64,000 nucleotides of DNA from Streptosporangium brasiliense (GCF_030811595.1 NZ_JAUSRB010000001.1:1550001-1614000), one strand, 5' to 3'; positions 17,479 to 25,756 are shown, counted from the first letter of the stretch. The notes: generated from the sequence alone by a model not told the origin. Numbers and translations: made by a program.

Positions 17479-18141
17479 GTGAGCGTGCGGCGTTGGAGAG
17501 CGGTCTGGCTGGTGCTCGCCCTGGCATCCCTGATCACCGTCGGCGCGGGCGGCGGAGCCGCGTCCGCGTCCGCGCGGCAGGCGGACGACATGGACGACGA
17601 CATCTCCGCGGCTCTTTACGTGGTCAACCGATACTGGGCGGCCCACTGGCCGCGGTTGTTCACCGGGAGATACTCCGCTCCGGCCGTTTTCGGCGGTTAC
17701 CAGCGGGGCGGGAGGAAACCGCCTTTCTGCGGCGCGAAGCGGCTCGACTACGACAACGCCTGGTACTGCCACAACGGCGACTACATCGCATGGGACGTCG
17801 ACCTCATGGAGGACGGCTACCGTTCCGGGGACGCGTGGGTGTATCTGGTCATCGCCCACGAGTGGGGGCACGCCGTACAGCGGCGGCTCCACGACGACCT
17901 GGTCCTGCGCACCTACGAGCTGCAGGCGGACTGCCTGGCGGGGGCCGTCCTGTACGGCGCGGCCGACGACGGGATCCTGCGGTTCGAGCGGGGGGACCTG
18001 GAGGAGATCGCCGAGGCGCACCGGAGACTGGGCGACGAGACGCCGTGGACCGACATCAGCGATCACGGGACCGCCGCCCAGCGGATGTCCGCCTTCAAAC
18101 GGGGCGCGCGGTACGGCGTGCCCGGCTGCCTGCCCCGCTGA
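17479..18141 (+). CDS. Secreted neutral zinc metallopeptidase
   Basis: A 220-residue exported protein. A signal peptide covers about residues 1-33 (VWLVLALASLITVGAGGGAASASA). The zinc site HEWGH is at residues 127-131, and a third ligand is likely in YELQADCLAG about 20 residues further on, as in the YpfJ/zinc_peptidase family. Cysteines in FCGAKR, WYCHNG and the C-terminal PGCLPR may form disulfides. The GTG at 17479 has GAGAGG upstream; an in-frame ATG at 17422 has no ribosome site and would lengthen the n-region unnaturally. Confidence 0.87.
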   Translation: MSVRRWRAVWLVLALASLITVGAGGGAASASARQADDMDDDISAALYVVNRYWAAHWPRLFTGRYSAPAVFGGYQRGGRKPPFCGAKRLDYDNAWYCHNGDYIAWDVDLMEDGYRSGDAWVYLVIAHEWGHAVQRRLHDDLVLRTYELQADCLAGAVLYGAADDGILRFERGDLEEIAEAHRRLGDETPWTDISDHGTAAQRMSAFKRGARYGVPGCLPR

Positions 18142-18143
18142 GG

Positions 18144-18157
18144 CCGCCGTCCGGCGG
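18144..18157. terminator. Short hairpin between convergent genes
   Basis: CCGCCG, TC, CGGCGG directly after the protease stop and 22 bases before the opposing Nudix stop. The stem is short, so terminator function is only likely. Confidence 0.35.
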
Positions 18158-18179
18158 ACCGGCGCGGCCGGGCGGGGCG

Positions 18180-18626
18180 CTACGGGATCAGCTCGGGCAG
18201 TCGGCTGATGTGGCCGGTCAGGTAGGCGCCGAGCTCCCGGGGGACCAGGTTGATGGCGGTGATCTCGGCCGGGTCGGGCGGTAGCCGTACCACCTCGTAG
18301 AGACCGCGGGCCGGATCGGCGAACTCGGGGCCGCAGCGCAGGGCCGGATCCATGGAGACCAGGCGGCAGCCGTAGACGTGCTGGGTCTTGACGCCCCCCG
18401 TGCGGACGCACTCCAACGTGGTCAGCGGGGTGACGCCGGAGACGGTGGCGCCGAGCTCCTCCAGGAGCTCGCGGTGGAGGGTGTCCTCCAGGGAGGCGTC
18501 CCCGGGCTCGACGTGGCCTCCGGGGATCGACCAGTAGAGTTCCTCGCCGGGGACCGTGCGCCGGAACAGCACCAGCCGGTCGTCGTCGTCGAGCAGGACG
18601 GCGCGGACGCTGGGGACGAGAGGCAT
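18180..18626 (-). CDS. Nudix hydrolase
   Basis: A 148-residue enzyme with a complete Nudix box: GGHVEPGD, then a 7-residue stretch, then RELLEELG (about residues 36-59), matching GX5EX7REUXEEXGU. The start MPLVPSVRAVLLDDDDRLVLFRR is the usual first strand pair. It hydrolyses a nucleoside diphosphate linked to some moiety; substrate unknown. It stands alone and converges on the zinc protease gene. Confidence 0.92.
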   Translation of the reverse strand: MPLVPSVRAVLLDDDDRLVLFRRTVPGEELYWSIPGGHVEPGDASLEDTLHRELLEELGATVSGVTPLTTLECVRTGGVKTQHVYGCRLVSMDPALRCGPEFADPARGLYEVVRLPPDPAEITAINLVPRELGAYLTGHISRLPELIP

Positions 18627-18715
18627 CCGCTCATTGTGTCATCACGTCCTGAGGGTCCGCCGCGGTCCGCCATCCGTCCGTCCGACTGATGTGTCGATTC
18701 GGAGGTCGGGGCCCC

Positions 18716-19135
18716 TCAGATATCGCGGCGCAGGCGCTTGAGGTCGGAGCGCTGTTTCTTGGCGGTGATCCGCCGCTCGACGGCGCCCCTGCTGGGCTTG
18801 GTCGGCCGGCGCTTCTTGGGCGGCGGGGCGATCGCCTCGCGCAGCAGCCGGGCCAGGCGCGTCTCGGCGGCCTCACGGTTGCGCAGCTGAGAACGGAACT
18901 CCGAGGCGGCGATGGTGATGACGCCGTTCACCAGGCGGGGACCGAGGCGTTCGAGGGCCCGGGCCTTGAGGACCGGGCCGAACGCGTCGGTCGCGCCGAG
19001 GTCGAAGCCGAGCTCCACCCGGCTGTCGGTGGTGTTGACCCCCTGCCCGCCGGGGCCCGAGGAGCGGGAGAACCGCCAGTGGAGCTCGGCCTCGGGGACG
19101 GAGACCGAACCGCTGATCTGAAGCGGACCGGGCAT
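18716..19135 (-). CDS. arfB: Peptidyl-tRNA hydrolase ArfB (ribosome rescue)
   Basis: A 139-residue protein with the release-factor GGQ motif (SSGPGGQGVNTTDSRV, GGQ at residues 29-31) and a basic, unstructured C-terminal tail (PPKKRRPTKPSRGAVERR). This is the ArfB/YaeJ layout: the tail enters the empty mRNA channel of a stalled ribosome and GGQ releases the peptide. The family's usual length is about 140. The ATG at 19135 has AAGGAG ten bases upstream; the longer frame lacks homology. Confidence 0.93.
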   Translation of the reverse strand: MPGPLQISGSVSVPEAELHWRFSRSSGPGGQGVNTTDSRVELGFDLGATDAFGPVLKARALERLGPRLVNGVITIAASEFRSQLRNREAAETRLARLLREAIAPPPKKRRPTKPSRGAVERRITAKKQRSDLKRLRRDI

Positions 19136-19315
19136 GGCGGGTGACTCCTTCTCCTGGGGGCGTGCGTTCAGAATAACTGGACGGCAAACCCATATATCAA
19201 GCGATTTATGCCCCATTCAGGGCGGGCCAATGGGGGTGGTCTTGTGGCGTCCGGCTCCTTCCGTCACAGTGACTCGGGGCAGTCGTGGAGCACGGCGGAC
19301 AGGAGGCGGGGGCGC

Positions 19316-20149
19316 GTGGACAAGATCGTTGGCGTGCACGGGATAGGCAAATACCACTACTACCGCGACGCGGGAAACTCGATCGACGGCGCCGCCGCCG
19401 CGGTGCGCGGCAAGTGGGACCGCTACCTGCACAAGGGCCTGACCGGCGGCAGGCCCTACGCCCAGGAGCGCTACATCACCGAGATCGCCTACTACGCCCA
19501 CCTGCTGGGTGAGCACAAGGACGACTCCCCCCGCGCCGTGCAGAGCATGGACGCCGGCGCCCAGGAGGTCTTCGTCGCCTGGGCCAGGCAGCTCGACTCG
19601 GTGGGGGAGGGGCTGACCGGCGCGCTGCACCGGATGACCGGCTGGCTGCTGGACCGCCTGCAGGGCAACGCCGCCGAGTTCGCCAAGTTCTTCTGTCCCG
19701 AGGTGGCCACCTACATGACCGCCGGGGGCGAGGCCCGGTCGCGCTCGCGTGCGGCCGTGGCGGAGGTGATCAGGCGCAACCGGCCGAAGGTGGTGATCGC
19801 GCACTCGCTCGGCAGCGTGGTGACCTACGAGACGCTCTGGGAGAACCCCGATCTGGAGGTGGAGCTGCTGATCACCCTCGGCAGCCCGCTCGGCATGCGT
19901 AACGTGATCTTCGAGCGCCTGCTGCCCGCCCCGGTCAACGGCTGGGGGGCACGGCCCCGGCAGGTCAGGCGCTGGATCAACATCGCCGACAAGGACGACA
20001 TCGCGGCGATCCCGCCGGGCCTGCGGTCCTGCTTCACCGGGGTCGACCAGGAGGCCCTGGTCGACCTGGACTGGCTCGACTTCCACACCGTGGAGAAATA
20101 TCTGGGCTGCGGCGCGCTCAACGACCACCTGAGGCCCTACCTGGGCTGA
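19316..20149 (+). CDS. Alpha/beta-hydrolase-like protein
   Basis: A 277-residue protein with VHGIGK near the N-terminus (oxyanion region) and the nucleophile elbow AHSLGS (Ser in the middle of the protein). A possible Asp follows at NIADKDD and a His at LDFHTV, giving a plausible catalytic triad. No signal peptide is seen. Similar proteins in actinobacteria are annotated as hypothetical or serine esterase; some occur as effector domains in conflict systems, but no partner is seen here. The GTG at 19316 follows AGGAGG at nine bases. Confidence 0.8.
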   Translation: MDKIVGVHGIGKYHYYRDAGNSIDGAAAAVRGKWDRYLHKGLTGGRPYAQERYITEIAYYAHLLGEHKDDSPRAVQSMDAGAQEVFVAWARQLDSVGEGLTGALHRMTGWLLDRLQGNAAEFAKFFCPEVATYMTAGGEARSRSRAAVAEVIRRNRPKVVIAHSLGSVVTYETLWENPDLEVELLITLGSPLGMRNVIFERLLPAPVNGWGARPRQVRRWINIADKDDIAAIPPGLRSCFTGVDQEALVDLDWLDFHTVEKYLGCGALNDHLRPYLG

Positions 20150-20247
20150 CCCGGCACCGCGGGAGGTCGCCGGCGCGAGGAGAGCTCTTCGTCCCGGTGT
20201 CGCCCGCAGGTCGGGCGGTGTTAACGGCCGCGGGTAGGGGCTCGCCT

Positions 20248-20280
20248 GTGCAACGGCTGTTCACCCCGCCTTGACGCGCA
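20248..20280 (+). promoter_or_regulatory. Candidate PHO box upstream of phoD
   Basis: GTTCACCCCGC at 20259-20269 differs at one base from the actinobacterial PHO-box unit GTTCACCCGGC. It is flanked without gap by weaker 11-base units (GTGCAACGGCT before, CTTGACGCGCA after), as expected for PhoP direct repeats. It lies 40-72 bases before the phoD start. Confidence 0.5.
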
Positions 20281-20319
20281 GGCCACGGCGGCGACAGGTG
20301 GGGGCGTTGCACTGGCGGC

Positions 20320-21870
20320 GTGGAGCAGAAGCCGTCACGCAGAGTGTTCCTGTCCGTCGCCGCCGCGGGTGCGGGCGGCCTGTTGCTCACCGGGGCGGGT
20401 CTCGCCCCGGCCGCGGCCTCCAGAGCCCTGGGCGGCGACCCCTTCACCCTCGGGATCGCCTCCGGCGACCCGTCGCGGGAGGGGCTCGTGCTGTGGACCA
20501 GGCTCGCCCTCGACCCGCTGGGCCCCGGCGGGCGGGGCGGGATGCCCGCCCGGGACGTGGACGTCGAATGGCAGCTCGCCGCCGACGAGCGGTTCGCCAG
20601 GGTGGTCCGCGCCGGCACCGAGACCGCGCGGTGGGAGCGGGCGCACAGCGTCCACGTCGAGCTGGACGGGCTGGAGCCCGGGCGGGAGTACTTCTACCGC
20701 TTCCGCGCCGGCGGCCACCTGTCGCCGGTCGGCCGCACCCGCACCGCCCCGGCGGTCCTGTCCCCGCTCACCCTGGCGATAGCCGCCTGCGCCCACTACG
20801 AGCACGGCTACTACACGGCCTACCGGCGGCTGGCCGAGCAGGACCCCGACCTGGTCGTGCACCTGGGCGACTACATGTACGAGTACGCGCCCCGGGGTTA
20901 CACCGCGCTCGGCGGGAGCGTCCGCCGGCACACCGAAGGCAAGTGCGCCACGCTGGCCGACTACCGGATGCGGCACGCGCAGTACAAGAGCGACGCCGAC
21001 CTGCAGGCCGCGCACGCGGTCGCGCCCTGGCTGGTCGCCTTCGACGACCACGAGATCGAGAACAACTGGGCCGCCGGGGTCTCCAGCAGCGGCGCCGCGG
21101 GCTTCGCCCGGCGCAGGGCCCACGCCTTCCAGGCCTACTACGAGAACATGCCGCTGCGCCGGGCGAGTCTGCCCGGTGGGGCCTCGATGCGGATCCACCG
21201 CCGGGTGGACTGGGGGCCGCTGGCCCGCTTCCACCTGCTCGACACCCGGCAGTTCCGCGACGATCAGGCCTGCGAGGACGGGCTCAGGGCCGGCTGCGAC
21301 GACCGGCTCGCCACCGGGCGCACCCTGCTGGGGGAGGACCAGCGGCGCTGGCTGCTCGACGGGCTGGCCGCCTCCGGCGCCCGGTGGAACCTGGTCGGCC
21401 AGCAGGTCCTGATGGCCCAGCGCGACTCCAAGGTCGGCCCGGGCACCGAGGTCAACATGGACTCCTGGGACGGTTACGCCGCCGAGCGCACCCGGCTGCT
21501 GACCGGCTTCCGCGACTCCGGCGCGGCCAACCCGGTCGTGCTCACCGGTGACGCGCACATGCACCACGCGGCCGACCTCAGACTGGACTTCGACGATCCC
21601 GACTCGCCCCGGGTGGCGGTGGAGCTGGTCACCTCGTCGGTCGCCAGCGACGGCGACGGCTACCGGGACAGGGGCCGGATCGCCGAGACCCTGGCGGAGA
21701 ACCCCCACATCTCCTATCTCGACCAGCGGCGCGGCTACATCGTCTGCCGTCTGACCTCCGACGAGCTGCGGGCCGACTTCCGCACGCTGGACTACATCAG
21801 CCGCCGCGGCGCCCCGGCCAAGACCTCCGCCCGGTTCACCGTCCCGGCCGGGGAGTCGTCCTTGGTCTGA
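20320..21870 (+). CDS. phoD: Alkaline phosphatase D (PhoD), Tat-exported
   Basis: A 516-residue phosphatase/phosphodiesterase with a twin-arginine signal (SRRVFLS, hydrophobic segment to about residue 33). The PhoD-like metallophosphatase motifs are present: FTLGIASGDP, LVLWTRL, VVHLGDYMYEY, AFDDHEIENNW, and VLTGDAHMHH near the end. It is exported folded with metal cofactors and releases phosphate from phosphodiesters and phosphomonoesters. The GTG at 20320 starts directly before the Tat motif. A PHO-box-like element upstream suggests induction under phosphate starvation through PhoR-PhoP. Confidence 0.95.
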   Translation: MEQKPSRRVFLSVAAAGAGGLLLTGAGLAPAAASRALGGDPFTLGIASGDPSREGLVLWTRLALDPLGPGGRGGMPARDVDVEWQLAADERFARVVRAGTETARWERAHSVHVELDGLEPGREYFYRFRAGGHLSPVGRTRTAPAVLSPLTLAIAACAHYEHGYYTAYRRLAEQDPDLVVHLGDYMYEYAPRGYTALGGSVRRHTEGKCATLADYRMRHAQYKSDADLQAAHAVAPWLVAFDDHEIENNWAAGVSSSGAAGFARRRAHAFQAYYENMPLRRASLPGGASMRIHRRVDWGPLARFHLLDTRQFRDDQACEDGLRAGCDDRLATGRTLLGEDQRRWLLDGLAASGARWNLVGQQVLMAQRDSKVGPGTEVNMDSWDGYAAERTRLLTGFRDSGAANPVVLTGDAHMHHAADLRLDFDDPDSPRVAVELVTSSVASDGDGYRDRGRIAETLAENPHISYLDQRRGYIVCRLTSDELRADFRTLDYISRRGAPAKTSARFTVPAGESSLV

Positions 21871-21912
21871 CCGCCGGGACCTGGCTACGGGGAATTTTCA
21901 GCTATTTGTTAG

Positions 21913-22458
21913 ATGATGCGGCATATGAGTCACCTCCCCACGAGGCTCACCGCCGCGGCTCTCGCCGCCGCGCTGGGCGGCACCCTCCTCCTGCAGAGCC
22001 CCGCCACGGCCGCGGCCCCCGCCGCGGTCCCCACGGTGGCCCCCGCGGCGGCCCCCGCCACCGCGACCGCCGCCTTCCGCTACGAGGTCTACTTCCCCAA
22101 GTACGTCCGCCGAGGTGGATACCTCACCTACACCGTCAAGGTGCACAACCGGAAGACCCGCGGCCAGCACTACGTGGCGCTCGTCGGGACCTTCTCCAGC
22201 CATTTCCGCACGATCAAGGTGGTCCGCAAGCCGCGCAGCGTCAAGTGCTCGGTCGACCGGCCGGCCGTGGCCTGCCGGATCGCCTCCCTCGACAAGGGCG
22301 ACTCGACGACCGTCACGATCCGCGCGTGGGTCGGCCCGCGCCGCGGCACCGCCACGGCCAAGTTCGGCGCGGTCGTCACCGACGATCCGGACGCCCGCCT
22401 CAGCGAGCTGAGGAAGCGCATCCGGGGCGGCATCAAGGCGAGGTCGCGGGTCCTGTGA
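21913..22458 (+). CDS. Secreted protein of unknown function (DUF11-like beta fold)
   Basis: A 181-residue exported protein. A signal peptide is followed by an Ala/Pro/Val/Thr-rich linker (about residues 35-52) and then one beta-sandwich domain with two cysteines (KCSVDRPAVACRI). The domain resembles DUF11/conserved-repeat modules that extend from the cell surface. ATG codons at 21913, 21916 (other frame) and 21925 are close together and have no ribosome site; the first is used, the third is as likely. The 3' end overlaps the convergent FG-GAP gene by 26 bases. Confidence 0.75.
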   Translation: MMRHMSHLPTRLTAAALAAALGGTLLLQSPATAAAPAAVPTVAPAAAPATATAAFRYEVYFPKYVRRGGYLTYTVKVHNRKTRGQHYVALVGTFSSHFRTIKVVRKPRSVKCSVDRPAVACRIASLDKGDSTTVTIRAWVGPRRGTATAKFGAVVTDDPDARLSELRKRIRGGIKARSRVL

Positions 22459-23860
22459 GCGCGTAGCCGAAGAGCGAGTCCCCGGCGGCGGTGGCCAAGG
22501 TCTCCGCCGCCGCCGGGCGCACCCCCGTGTACGCGCCCTTGCGCACCGCCGTCCGCAGCAGGGTGAGCCTGCCGTCGCCCGGGGCGGCCACGGCCAGACC
22601 CCGGCCCGGGACTGCGGCCAGGGCGGCGCCGAAGTCGCCGCCCTGGCCGGTGACCAGCACGTTGCCCGCCCGGCTCAGGCCGCCGGAGCGGCCGCCGGCG
22701 AGCACCTGGACGGCGTTCTCTCCGGGCACGCCGACGGCCAGCTCGTCGTCCCCGTCGCCGTTGAGGTCCCCGGCGGCCAGCGCGGCGCCGAACCGGTCGA
22801 AGTAGCGGGGCTCGCCCTTGAGAGACCGTTGCGACCAGGCCTCGGAGGTCGCGGTCCGCAGCCCGGAACGCGAGCCGTAGACCACGTCCACGGTGCCGTC
22901 GCCGTAGTCCATCGCCCGCTGGTCGTCGGTCAGCCCCTCGCCCGGCACCCCGATCGCCAGGTCGTCGTGGCCGTCGGCGTCGAAGTCGCCGGTGGCCAGC
23001 GCCGCGCCGAAGGCGTCCCACGCCTCGCCGAGGCCGGCGATCCCCGGGCTGTCCTGGGTGAGCAGGGCCGCCCTCCTGCGGCGGACGTCGAGCACGGTGA
23101 CCGACCCCTGGCCGTTCCGCTTCAGGAACGTGTCGCCGGGCGCGCCCACCGCGATCTCGGCGCGGCCGTCGCCGTCGAAGTCCCCGGCCGCCAGCACCGC
23201 CCCGAACTGGTCGGTCGCCTTGGCGTCCTGCCCGACCCAGCCGCTGTCCTGGTCGATCACCTGCGGCCGGCGGCCCTTGAGGCCGTACACCCCGACGCCG
23301 CCCCCGCCCAGGCCGGGCACGCCGACGGCCAGCTCGTCGTCCCCGTCGCCGTCCAGGTCCCCGGCGGCCAGCGCGGCGCCGAACCGGTCCGGGCCGCGCC
23401 TGCGGCCCAGATCCCCGGCGTCGATCATCTCGCCGGGACGCAGCCCGGCCGGGGAGCCGTGGAAGATCTGCACGGCGCCGTGGCCGTCGGCGCCCGGCCG
23501 GGAGCGGTCCTCCTCGGAGACGCCCACGGCCAGGTCGGCGCAGTGGTCGCCGTCGAAGTCCCCGGCCGCCAGCGCCGAGCCGAACGCGTCCCCGGTCTCC
23601 GCCTCGCCGGGCACGCCGGGGCTGTCCTGGGTGAGCCGCCGCCCGGCGCGCGTGCCGTACAGGACGGTGACGGACCCGGCGCGCGCGTGCCCGCCGACGG
23701 CGGTGTACGGCGCGGCGACCGCGAGGTCGGCCCGGCCGTCGCCGTCGAAGTCGGAGGGGACGCCGGAGCAGGTCCCGGCGGCGGCGGGGGAGGCGGGGAC
23801 GAGGAGGGCGGCGAGGATCGCGGGGGCGAGGACTGCGGAGGCGAGGTGCGCGGCTCTCAT
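22433..23860 (-). CDS. Secreted FG-GAP / integrin-alpha-like beta-propeller protein
   Basis: A 475-residue exported protein: signal peptide to about residue 28, then seven blades. Six blades carry a clear calcium loop of the type DxDxDGxxD followed by LAVGVPG (for example DFDGDGRADLAVAAPY and DLDGDGDDELAVGVPG); the last is degenerate. This is the integrin-alpha N-terminal propeller fold, common in actinobacterial secreted proteins. Its partner or ligand is unknown. The ATG at 23860 starts directly before the signal peptide; an in-frame ATG at about 23887 is the alternative. It converges with and overlaps the neighbouring gene. Confidence 0.9.
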   Translation of the reverse strand: MRAAHLASAVLAPAILAALLVPASPAAAGTCSGVPSDFDGDGRADLAVAAPYTAVGGHARAGSVTVLYGTRAGRRLTQDSPGVPGEAETGDAFGSALAAGDFDGDHCADLAVGVSEEDRSRPGADGHGAVQIFHGSPAGLRPGEMIDAGDLGRRRGPDRFGAALAAGDLDGDGDDELAVGVPGLGGGGVGVYGLKGRRPQVIDQDSGWVGQDAKATDQFGAVLAAGDFDGDGRAEIAVGAPGDTFLKRNGQGSVTVLDVRRRRAALLTQDSPGIAGLGEAWDAFGAALATGDFDADGHDDLAIGVPGEGLTDDQRAMDYGDGTVDVVYGSRSGLRTATSEAWSQRSLKGEPRYFDRFGAALAAGDLNGDGDDELAVGVPGENAVQVLAGGRSGGLSRAGNVLVTGQGGDFGAALAAVPGRGLAVAAPGDGRLTLLRTAVRKGAYTGVRPAAAETLATAAGDSLFGYALTGPATSP

Positions 23861-23979
23861 ATGCCGAATGGTCTCCGGGGATCCGGACATCCGGCCCACA
23901 GGGATATGAAATCCACATGACCAGCACGGGTAGAGAACATGCCGGGACCCGTGGTGAGCAACGCGCTCGGCGCCTGCGT

Positions 23980-24039
23980 GGCCGGTGACCGTATGGCCGG
24001 TGTCCGTGTGGCCGGTGTTTGCACGGCCGGCGTGGGCGC
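23980..24039. repeat. Four-copy 15-bp tandem repeat
   Basis: Units begin GGCCGGTG at 23980, 23995 and 24010, and GGCCGGCG at 24025. The second halves vary. The array lies in the 291-base gap between the FG-GAP gene start and the end of the TetR gene. Confidence 0.8.
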
Positions 24040-24073
24040 CTCCCGGGCGCGCCCGGCCGCCGCACGGTTGAGC

Positions 24074-24148
24074 GGTGCACGGCCCAGTGGTGCACGGCCC
24101 AGTGGTGCACGGCCCAGTGGTGCGCAGCTCAGTGGTGCGCGGTCCGGC
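24074..24148. repeat. Five-copy 15-bp tandem repeat next to the TetR stop
   Basis: Three identical units GGTGCACGGCCCAGT (24074, 24089, 24104) and two diverged ones (24119, 24134). The array ends three bases before the stop codon of the TetR gene. It has the same 15-bp period as the array at 23980 but a different sequence. Confidence 0.9.
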
Positions 24149-24151
24149 CGC

Positions 24152-24730
24152 TCACAGGCCGGCCGCGAGGGTGCGGGCGAGCCTGCCCGCGGTGTCGTCG
24201 GCGCTCCCGGTGTCGGTGAAGTGGCCGAGGAAGGCGTGCTGCAGGCAGGCTCCGAGCAGCAGTGCGGCCACCGCCTCCGGGTCGGCGTCCGGCCGGACCC
24301 GTCCCAGGGCCTGCTCGGCCCGGAGATACGCGGCCAGCCAGGTGTTGACGGTCTGCGGCCCGGCCCCCCGCTCGCGCATCGCCGTGCGGTAGCCCTCCAG
24401 CAGCCGCAGCTCGGAGAAGATCGACGCGGCGATGGGGAAGCTGTCCTGGTAGAAGGTGATCGCGGCGTGCGCGACCCGCTCCAGGTTCTCCTCGACCGTG
24501 CCCTGTCCGGCCTCGTCCGCCAGGGTGGCCAGGAGGCGGGGGAGCCGGCCGGGCACGCGCTCCTGCAGCACGGCCAGGAAGAGGTCCTCCTTCGCGCGGA
24601 AGTGCTTGTACAGCAGCGCCTCGGAGCAGCCGGCGGTTCTGGCGATCTCCTTGGTGGTGGCACGGGCGAGCCCCTGGGCGCGCATGACCTGTGCGGCGGC
24701 GTCGACGATCCGCTCCCTGGTGCTCTGCAC
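24152..24730 (-). CDS. TetR/AcrR family regulator
   Basis: A 192-residue repressor with the N-terminal helix-turn-helix TKEIARTAGCSEALLYKHF and a helical ligand domain. The GTG at 24730 is chosen because AGGAGA lies five bases upstream; an ATG at 24772 would put the operator inside the coding region. It is divergent from the NAD(P)-binding protein gene, and an 18-bp palindrome lies between them, so it probably represses both itself and the neighbour. The inducer is unknown. Confidence 0.9.
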   Translation of the reverse strand: MQSTRERIVDAAAQVMRAQGLARATTKEIARTAGCSEALLYKHFRAKEDLFLAVLQERVPGRLPRLLATLADEAGQGTVEENLERVAHAAITFYQDSFPIAASIFSELRLLEGYRTAMRERGAGPQTVNTWLAAYLRAEQALGRVRPDADPEAVAALLLGACLQHAFLGHFTDTGSADDTAGRLARTLAAGL

Positions 24731-24750
24731 GGTGTCTCCTGGTTTGACAG

Positions 24751-24768
24751 TTGGTAAGTACTCACTAA
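24751..24768. promoter_or_regulatory. TetR operator between divergent genes
   Basis: TTGGTAAGTACTCACTAA is an 18-bp palindrome with 7 of 9 base pairs matching across the centre AGT/ACT. TTGACA at 24744-24749 is a good -35 box for the plus-strand gene, so a repressor bound here would cover the promoter spacer. Confidence 0.7.
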
Positions 24769-24835
24769 CCATATGGGGTGAGCGGACACTCACCCATCGT
24801 CCCGGGCGTTCCGGGCAGAGGTCAGGAGCGAGTCG

Positions 24836-25474
24836 ATGAAGCTGACGGTCTTCGGGGCGAGCGGCAGGACGGGCATCCATCTGGTCCGGCAGGCGCTCGA
24901 CGCCGGGCACGAGGTGACCGCGGTGGCCCGCCAGTCGTCGCGGCTGCCGTTCGCCGAGCACCCCCGGCTGAGCGTGCTCCGCGCCGACGTGCGCTCCCCG
25001 GAGGCCATCGGCCCCGCCGTCGCCGGCCGGGACGCGATCCTGTCGGCCCTCGGCCACACGGGCGGGCGGGTCCCCACCGACGTCTGCGCCGCCGGGGCCC
25101 GGGGTGTCGTGCGCGCGATGGCGGACACCGGGGCGCGGCGGCTGATCGTGGTCAGTGCCAGCGGCGCGTTCATCGACGGCGGCGACGGGCCGGCCACCCG
25201 GCTGCTCGTCAAGCCCGTCCTGCAACGGGTCCTGCGGCACTCCTTCGACGACACGCGGGCCATGGAGGAGGAGATCCGCGCCACCGGCCTCGACTGGACC
25301 GTCGTCCGCCCGCCACGGCTGACCGACGGCCCCCGCACGGGCCGCTACCGCACCTCACTCGACCGCAACGTCCGTGGCGGCCTCACCCTCTCCCGCGCCG
25401 ACCTGGCCGACTGCATCCTGAACCGCCTCGACGATCCGGCCACCGTGAAGGCCGTGGTGTGCGTGGGATACTGA
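24836..25474 (+). CDS. NAD(P)-binding oxidoreductase (atypical SDR)
   Basis: A 212-residue Rossmann protein beginning MKLTVFGASGRTGIHLVRQA, with the GxxGxxG nucleotide loop of NAD(P)H-binding atypical short-chain dehydrogenases. RRLIVVSASGAF and TVVRPPRLTDG match later strands. The family includes quinone or flavin reductases and redox sensors. A TetR operator lies upstream, so expression is likely induced by a toxic or redox-active compound. Its promoter is TTGACA at 24744 with a weak TAACCA -10. Confidence 0.88.
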   Translation: MKLTVFGASGRTGIHLVRQALDAGHEVTAVARQSSRLPFAEHPRLSVLRADVRSPEAIGPAVAGRDAILSALGHTGGRVPTDVCAAGARGVVRAMADTGARRLIVVSASGAFIDGGDGPATRLLVKPVLQRVLRHSFDDTRAMEEEIRATGLDWTVVRPPRLTDGPRTGRYRTSLDRNVRGGLTLSRADLADCILNRLDDPATVKAVVCVGY

Positions 25475-25612
25475 CCGGCGCCCTGCTCCCGGCCGTGCTC
25501 CCCAGCCGCCGTCCGGCAGCTCGATCTTGTTCTCGGAGGCACTGAGCCGGGCTCTCTCCCCGGCGTGGCGCGTGTTCCCGGAAGCCAGGACCGTCCCCGA
25601 TCCCGAACCCGG

Positions 25613-25666
25613 GGCCTGGAGACCTCGGTCGTCATGCATGCCGCGAACAACACGCTCGCCTTCATG
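25613..25666 (+). pseudogene. Remnant of a CPBP-family intramembrane protease (last motif)
   Basis: One frame reads GLETSVVMHAANNTLAFM, which matches the end of CPBP/Abi-type glutamic intramembrane proteases, where the His and the Asn of the HxxxN motif lie in the last core helix. The upstream motifs (EExxxR, FxxxR) are not visible in any frame, and the sequence after it reads into the TetR operator. The remaining 313-base gap (25475-25787) holds nothing else coding that I can support. Confidence 0.4.
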
Positions 25667-25727
25667 TGCGGTTCACGGACGCGGTACGGATCTCTCGCTC
25701 TGCCGGTGGCCTCCCTGAGCACCAACC

Positions 25728-25756
25728 GCATTTGCCTAAAGCTTTTAGGCAAATGC
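25728..25756. promoter_or_regulatory. Perfect 29-bp operator upstream of a TetR gene
   Basis: GCATTTGCCTAAA, GCT, TTTAGGCAAATGC: 13-base arms without a mismatch around a three-base centre. It ends 31 bases before the TetR start and is AT-rich against the background, so it is the likely autoregulatory site. Confidence 0.85.

Noticed and set aside
23980-24148. CRISPR array
   Set aside because: Repeats are directly adjacent, without spacers, and no cas gene is near.
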